A stretch of 64,000 nt of DNA from Hyperoplus lanceolatus (Eukaryota; Chordata; Actinopteri; Uranoscopiformes; Ammodytidae). Shown piece by piece: positions 55,401 to 64,000 of the stretch (position 1 is the stretch's first letter; the number at the start of each line of letters is the position of its first letter). The stretch lies in NCBI GenBank assembly GCA_026929865.2, contig CM049416.1, positions 17,755,001 through 17,819,000 on the forward strand, read 5' to 3'. The notes under the pieces were generated by a model, which was not told the origin of the DNA, searched no databases, and was given only the letters and a program-made list of their open reading frames with translations. Both the position numbers and the translations under genes were made by a program.

Positions 55401-56579
55401 AGCTGCAGTTGAGAGTTTCAGCCGTTGGGATCCCAACGGCTGTTTTCCCAACGCTCTACCTGCTGTAGCTCCTCCCTCTGAACGACAGCTATGCGCGTTC
55501 ATGTGAATTCAGTTACATTGACAGGAGACAAACACCATGTCCGATTCCGAGGTGATTAAAAATTAGTAATGATAACTACATACGTACATGTTGAGCATAC
55601 ATTTTAATCACAGACATACCATGTATGTTAGCTTAAAATCATTGTAAGTGTGCTGGTAGGCCTAACAAAAGTAGCTGTAACTGCCAGGCAAGATAGCAAA
55701 CTAATTGTAACAGAGCGGAGAGGTGTGTGTGTATCTCCTACTATCTATGCTCCTGCTCTGACCGCAGCGGGATCCCTGACACAGGGGCTGCTGCGCGAGG
55801 AGCGGGCTGCATGTCAGTGCTCCCGTTGCTCGTTGAGAAGAGGTGATTTGCTTTGGTGAAAAAAGTCACCAATAACACCAGAAAAAAAGCTAGATTTGTC
55901 GCTTGTCGCTGTTTTGAAAAAAAAAGTCGCCAGGGGGGCTGAAAAGTCACTAAATATAGCGACAAAATCGCTTTGAGTTGGCAACACTGAGCACAGGACG
56001 AGGGCTATATAGGGCCAGCCGGACGTCCTGCTAGCGGCATGCAGCCTAGGGGCAGAGGAAGGGGACAAGGTCGCGGTCGGAGAGGTCTTGATGTGATAGG
56101 GCAAGAAGACATGGCCGGTGTACTTTTTTTTCGAGCTCTCTCCGTCTCCCTTTCAGCAGTTAACTTTTCAACATCCGTTTTTCCTCGTTTTTTTGCTGTC
56201 TTAGCGGTGTTAGTTGTTGGTATCCTGGGAATGGTAAATTGAGGGTTCGTTTGTGAAGACATTGCTACTCGCTGTCCGCCGTAGTAGTCTAGTACCAAAC
56301 AGTAGGCTAGTGTCAGACTGCTAGGGTCGTGAACGCTCACGCAACTGACACATCAACGTCGTTGCCAAGGTCCCACAGCCAATAAGAACGGAGAATCTGA
56401 CCTCGCTCTGATTGGTCAAAATTAACATGAGTGGTGGCAATTTTGGGGGGCAGCACACAGAGGCAGGGGGGAGCAAAGTGTTAAAAAAGTATTTTCAGAC
56501 CACTTCACCTACATATAGCTGAATGGCTATTATGACAGTTTTACCAAATATTACAGTAAAAAAACTCTCAACTGCAGCT
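55401..56579. mobile_element. TTAA-flanked non-autonomous element, family D
   Basis: A 1179 bp element with TTAA at 55397-55400 and 56580-56583 and 18 bp terminal inverted repeats AGCTGCAGTTGAGAGTTT. A perfect 24 bp palindrome (half-site CAGCCGTTGGGA) lies at 55419-55442. The interior is CpG-rich and includes a 67-codon open frame at 56039-56242 behind a TATA-like CTATATAG. No transposase is seen. It shares its right TTAA with the next element. Confidence 0.85.
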
Positions 56580-56583
56580 TTAA

Positions 56584-56880
56584 AGCTATAGTGCATAACT
56601 TTTTTTATAGAAATTAATGTCAAAACTCTCTCCGCATTACTCAATATGGTAGTGTTAACAAACTGGTGTCACCCCCTGACAATGCCGCAGGAGCTCAAGA
56701 AGTGCCTACAAAATCTTTCAGTTGTTTATATGATATGATAAGAAAACACCTGGATGTACAGCAGAAGGTATAAAATCCATACGCAATCACCGAAGGCTTA
56801 CCCCATGTAGATTCACTGACAATGTTGTTGTAATTAATCAGAATTTCTCATAGAGGTGAAAGATGTTACGCACTATAGCT
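56584..56880. mobile_element. TTAA-flanked MITE, family C
   Basis: A 297 bp element with TTAA at 56580-56583 (shared with the previous element) and 56881-56884. The inverted ends are AGCTATAGTGCATAAC and AGCTATAGTGCGTAAC. It is non-coding. Confidence 0.88.
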
Positions 56881-57181
56881 TTAAGCTCAGTGAAAGGAGG
56901 CAGATGTTCCATTTATATTAGACAAGACGTTAGGAGCAACATGGTGCCGTGAGCAGAGAAATTCGGAGAGTCCACCAATCTAATATATTTAAAATGAACC
57001 CTCATTCATCACCCATTGTCATTGTTTCTTCACTCTGTGAAGATTTGTTTGCAAGAAAATAAGAAAGTGCCAGAGACGGGCAATGCAGCACTAGTTGTGT
57101 TTAGATTTTTATGGTTACAGTGGGAAGCAAAAATCTATCTTACCTGACAAAACCTCCCACTCGTGAGAATGAAATGCACCC

Positions 57182-60788
<3,607 letters not shown>

Positions 60789-60810
60789 CACCTGTCATTT
60801 CAATAGCTCC

Positions 60811-60815
<5 letters not shown>

Positions 60816-60877
<62 letters not shown>
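60816..60877. repeat. (GT)n microsatellite in the myf6 promoter
   Basis: About 31 GT units ending roughly 95 bp upstream of the TATA/MEF2 element. Confidence 0.96.
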
Positions 60878-60879
<2 letters not shown>

Positions 60880-61016
60880 CCATACTGGTGGGTTGTAAAG
60901 TGCCATTGAAAAAAAATATATGCTTGATGCAGTGTGTGACAGCCAAAGCGTTGGGATATAGAGTTTCACATTCTATATATAAGCCGGGTGACTTGTGTCC
61001 CCGCTGCTCTGTTGAA

Positions 61017-61055
61017 ATGCCACACAGTCCCCACTGTCAAAACAGAAAGAGATAG
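61017..61055 (+). other. myf6 upstream open reading frame
   Basis: ATG followed by 11 more codons ([12 protein letters not shown]) and TAG, ending 37 nt before the myf6 start. It lies in the mRNA if transcription begins near 61005. Whether it is translated is unknown. Confidence 0.45.
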
Positions 61056-61092
61056 AGAAAGAAAGAGGGCAGGACGAGGGGGATTCAACAAT

Positions 61093-62084
61093 ATGATGGA
61101 CCTTTTTGAGACAAACCCTTATCTTTTCAATGATTTGCGTTACTTGGAAGAAGGGGATCATGGACCACTACAGCACTTGGACATGGCGGGGGTGTCCCCA
61201 CTTTATAACGGCAATGACAGCCCGTTGTCCCCGGGCCAGGGAGGCAATGTGCCCTCCGAAACTGGGGGAGAGAGCAGCGAGGAGGAGCACGTTTTAGCGC
61301 CCCCGGGCCTTAGGGCGCACTGCGAGGGCCAGTGTCTCATGTGGGCCTGTAAGATCTGCAAGCGGAAGTCGGCGCCCACGGACAGACGCAAAGCCGCCAC
61401 GCTGAGAGAGCGACGGAGGCTCAAGAAGATCAACGAGGCCTTCGAAGCGCTCAAGAGGAAGACCGTGCCAAACCCCAACCAGAGGCTGCCCAAGGTGGAG
61501 ATTTTACGCAGCGCCATCGGCTATATCGAGCGGTTGCAAGACCTGTTGCAGACGCTGGATGAGCAGGAAAAGACACAGCATGGAAACAACTTTAACGTGA
61601 AAGACAGTGTAAGCAAATCACTGCATAGGCTACCAAAACACATACTCTCATAGTATTCCCACAAGAGTCTTTCTACGTGCCCTTGGTAATCACCTGACTT
61701 TATAGGGTCCTAATGATGGCTTAATGATGGGCTTTTATTCCCTACTAACACCCCTATAATATCCCTGCATGGTGTCTGTGGTGCTTTTAAAGACATTAAG
61801 CGGTGTTTACTGCATTTTTATATTGCAGTGTTGCCATCATCTTTTTTATTCCAGTTGGCACTAGCAGTAAAATGTTCAGTAAGGGTATTGGCAGTTTCCA
61901 TCAAGATGTCCCTGCAATCTCCCTAGAATAATGATCAATTTCTTATTCATTAATTTGGTTGTTTTTATGATTGTCAATATCTGCCATGCTTCAATGGCTT
62001 TTACAGTTTGGCATTATCCATGTGGTTTAACATTAACTGACACAATTGCAATAACAACCATATGCACTACATGTAGACCTAAAG

Positions 62085-62140
<56 letters not shown>

Positions 62141-62147
62141 TATATAT

Positions 62148-62192
<45 letters not shown>

Positions 62193-63129
62193 TTACTGTT
62201 TTAAGTCCCTTTTTTTTAGTTTTTATCATCTTACCATTTATCTCCTAGCATTGGTGAAGATGGATTTGCACACTGAATCTCATTGTACTTTAACAATGAC
62301 AATAAAGTCAAATATTCTTTTCTAAAATACATGTATGTATGATATGTGACATGTTTTTTTTTACAGGTGTCCAGTCATGATTACCACTGGAAAAAGTCGT
62401 CGGAGACCTGGCCGACCTCTGCTGACCATTCCAATGTAGCCATCATTAACCAGAGAGAAGGTATATATCTGTTAAACCAACGTCACTTACAATCAGCACT
62501 AAATACATGAATTAAAGGTGCAGTGTGTAATATCTGAATATTTAGTGGCATCTAGTGTGGAAATTTCTAAAATGCAACGCTCCCTGGGTAACCCCACCGC
62601 TTTCGAATAATAACAAAAACTTCAGTGGCCTTCAAGGACAAGAATCTAGTTACTAAATATGGCATCATCGACCACTGCCTCAAGGCTTTCAACAATATCA
62701 AGTGATGAGGTGATGTTGTTTTTAGTTATTTATTCTATAGTACTTCTACTTCGTCTTCCAACAGGTGCATTTCGCCAGGACAACCACTTTAAAAATGCAT
62801 TATGGCCGTTAAGTTTGTCCTTTCTGTGCTACTGTTGAAGCATGGCAGTGTTAAATGGCGGCCTCCATGGTGGCAAGCCCCACTCTTCTGTAGATATAAA
62901 AGACCAAGTCTGGTCTGTAAAATCCCAATAAATGCTACACACTGCACCTCTATTATAACCAAAGAAGCTGATGAAATGGTGTTTTTCTAAATCATTTTTT
63001 CCATTGTTTTTTTTAGGAGCCATTGAGTCCTCTGGGTCGTCCAGCCTCCTGCGTCTGTCCTCCATCGTGGACAGCATCACCAACGGCAACAAAATCAGCA
63101 GCAGTGAGGACGTGGTCTCCCAAAAGTAA
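61093..63129 (+). CDS. myf6: myf6 (mrf4), myogenic regulatory factor 6, three exons
   Basis: The coding exons are 61093-61608, 62367-62460 and 63017-63129 with GT-AG introns, giving 723 nt and 240 residues (human MYF6 has 242). The protein starts [20 protein letters not shown]. The Cys/His-rich segment is at about residues 77-90 ([14 protein letters not shown] counted from 77). The basic helix-loop-helix domain spans about 98-150. It includes the basic stretch [15 protein letters not shown] with the Ala-Thr pair typical of myogenic factors, and the second helix [18 protein letters not shown]. The C-terminal [14 protein letters not shown] motif is in exon 3. MRF4 binds E-boxes as a heterodimer with E proteins and drives skeletal muscle determination and late differentiation. 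[18 protein letters not shown] and [20 protein letters not shown] match MYF6, not MYF5, MYOD or MYOG. Either of two adjacent ATGs could start translation; the first is chosen because it fits the family. Confidence 0.97.
62092..62188. repeat. (CA)n-(TA)n compound microsatellite in myf6 intron 1
   Basis: About 23 CA units run directly into about 25 TA units. This is a tract likely to be length-variable and to form cruciforms. Confidence 0.95.
62516..62949 (+). mobile_element. TTAA-type MITE, family A variant, in myf6 intron 2
   Basis: TTAA at 62512-62515, start AGGTGCAGTGTGTAATAT, end CTACACACTGCACCT. It keeps the family A block ATGCAACGCTCCCTGGGTAA and the GTGGCCTTCAAGGACAAGAA block, but its 3' half differs. 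The right TTAA is lost. It is non-coding and clear of both splice sites. Confidence 0.8.
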
Positions 63130-63430
63130 AAACACTAATCAACCCTTGACTGGACAACTATCTTCTTTTTTTTTTAATTGTGTTTATTTTTTTCTTCAAA
63201 TTTTACAATGTTTATCCCTAAATTATTTCCACTATGGCTTGTTTTCTTTATGTCGTCCTACTTTGTACAGCAGGGGGCAACTTATTTGTACATATTTTAT
63301 AAGATTGTGATGTTTTAGATGTATTTATTTTATATTCAGAAGGAGACAAATTCTTTAAGAAGAAGCTGATATTGTTGTTAAATATTTGTACATAACTTGA
63401 CCAAGGAAATAAAATTGCTACTTTTGCAAG
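63130..63430 (+). terminator. myf6: myf6 3' UTR and polyadenylation signal
   Basis: A T-rich 3' UTR follows the stop. AATAAA lies at 63408-63413 with a downstream T/G-rich element, so cleavage is expected near 63430. A CTCF-like motif ACAGCAGGGGGCAAC lies within it at 63267-63281. Confidence 0.75.
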
Positions 63431-64000
63431 TCTCTACACACCATTTGTATTCCTTTGTTCTTCAATTGGCAATCCCGGAAAGCAGAGACAACATACAAAA
63501 AGGGTGGCGTTTTATAATGTTTTGCCCCTGCTCCATAGAGAGGTTGTTCATGCCACTGGTGCAGCCTTTATTTACAGCAAATAGAGACAGAGTTTAGGTA
63601 ACTCTACACCTCTCTGTATCTGTGTTTTCTTACACGCCAAGAGGAAAACATCGCTACTACTTCAAGATCTCCCAGTTCCCCCCAGTGTTCACCGTTATAA
63701 AACAAGTCCATAAAATCTGCCAGAGACTTGGAGTGGTTCTTTGTCAGGCTGTTTCTCTTTGTTTCCTAACATGGCCTCTAGTAGTACTGATCCAACAACA
63801 GTAACTGGAGTCTCCTCTAAACACAGCATGCCTCTCCTCTCCTGTCATATGTTTTGGGGAGATGGAAACTTGGCGCAGCAGGACGGCAGTGCAAAGCCCC
63901 ATCGGGATAATGAAGTGATTTGATCCATTAGGGTCTTAATTAATCATCGTTTCCTCGGTCACGAAACGGTAACGAGACTACATGCGTGCTATTTAAACGT
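63431..64000. other. Downstream of myf6, presumed myf6-myf5 intergenic
   Basis: No exon seen. One E-box CATATG lies near 63847-63852. In vertebrates this interval is expected to carry myf5 control elements. Confidence 0.4.

Larger units (their letters stand above)
60789..61092 (+). promoter_or_regulatory. myf6: myf6 proximal promoter and 5' leader
   Basis: An E-box CACCTG lies at 60789-60794. CTATATATAA at 60973-60982 serves as the TATA element and also fits the MEF2 consensus YTAWWWWTAR. Transcription should start near 61000-61010, giving a leader of about 85-90 nt. A MEF2-dependent, TATA-containing proximal promoter is known for mammalian Mrf4. A (GT)n tract lies between the E-box and the TATA. 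The leader holds a short upstream ATG frame (61017-61055). Confidence 0.65.

Noticed and set aside
61093-63129. Identification of the bHLH gene as myf5
   Set aside because: The start [10 protein letters not shown], the [11 protein letters not shown] segment and the exon 3 ending match MYF6/MRF4. MYF5 begins differently and should lie downstream of this window.

Overview
The window is nuclear DNA from a ray-finned fish, most likely a percomorph (spiny-rayed) teleost. Three protein-coding genes carry canonical GT-AG introns. There are many (CA)n/(GA)n microsatellites, and the dispersed repeats are ones I recognise from percomorph genomes: a tRNA-derived SINE, TTAA-flanked miniature transposons, hAT and Tc1-like elements. 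Nothing bacterial, viral-coding or CRISPR-like was seen.

Layout. (1) 1-1560: coding exon 1, promoter and part of intron 1 of ppp1r12a (myosin phosphatase targeting subunit MYPT1), reading leftward out of the window. (2) 1561-20700: intergenic DNA with several miniature elements, including a compound stack at 16018-17710. (3) 20737-23990: the complete five-exon ribosomal protein gene rps16 (uS9), with a CCAAT box, TATA box and TOP-like start. Two of its introns carry intact miniature transposons. (4) 24000-60700: a gene desert of about 37 kb. It holds microsatellites, a hAT inserted inside an older repeat, a duplicated Tc1-like relic, a G-quadruplex-prone tract, a long imperfect hairpin and patches of unique sequence that could be regulatory. 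(5) 60789-63430: the complete three-exon myogenic factor gene myf6 (mrf4) with a TATA/MEF2-type promoter. myf5 is expected just beyond the right edge, because the two genes are neighbours in vertebrates. (6) 63430-64000: start of the presumed myf6-myf5 intergenic region.

How the genes relate. ppp1r12a (-) and myf6 (+) keep the same relative order and orientation as in human. The human genes OTOGL and PTPRQ, which I recall lying between them, are absent from the 60 kb seen here, and rps16 sits there instead. The three genes are not an operon: a ubiquitous translation gene (rps16), a widely expressed phosphatase subunit (ppp1r12a) and a muscle-specific transcription factor (myf6) share one neighbourhood.

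The most unusual structure is the recurrent end-to-end stacking of miniature elements that share a single TTAA (16.0-17.7 kb and 55.4-56.9 kb). Members of the same family also sit in introns of rps16 and myf6. No clearly new protein system was found.
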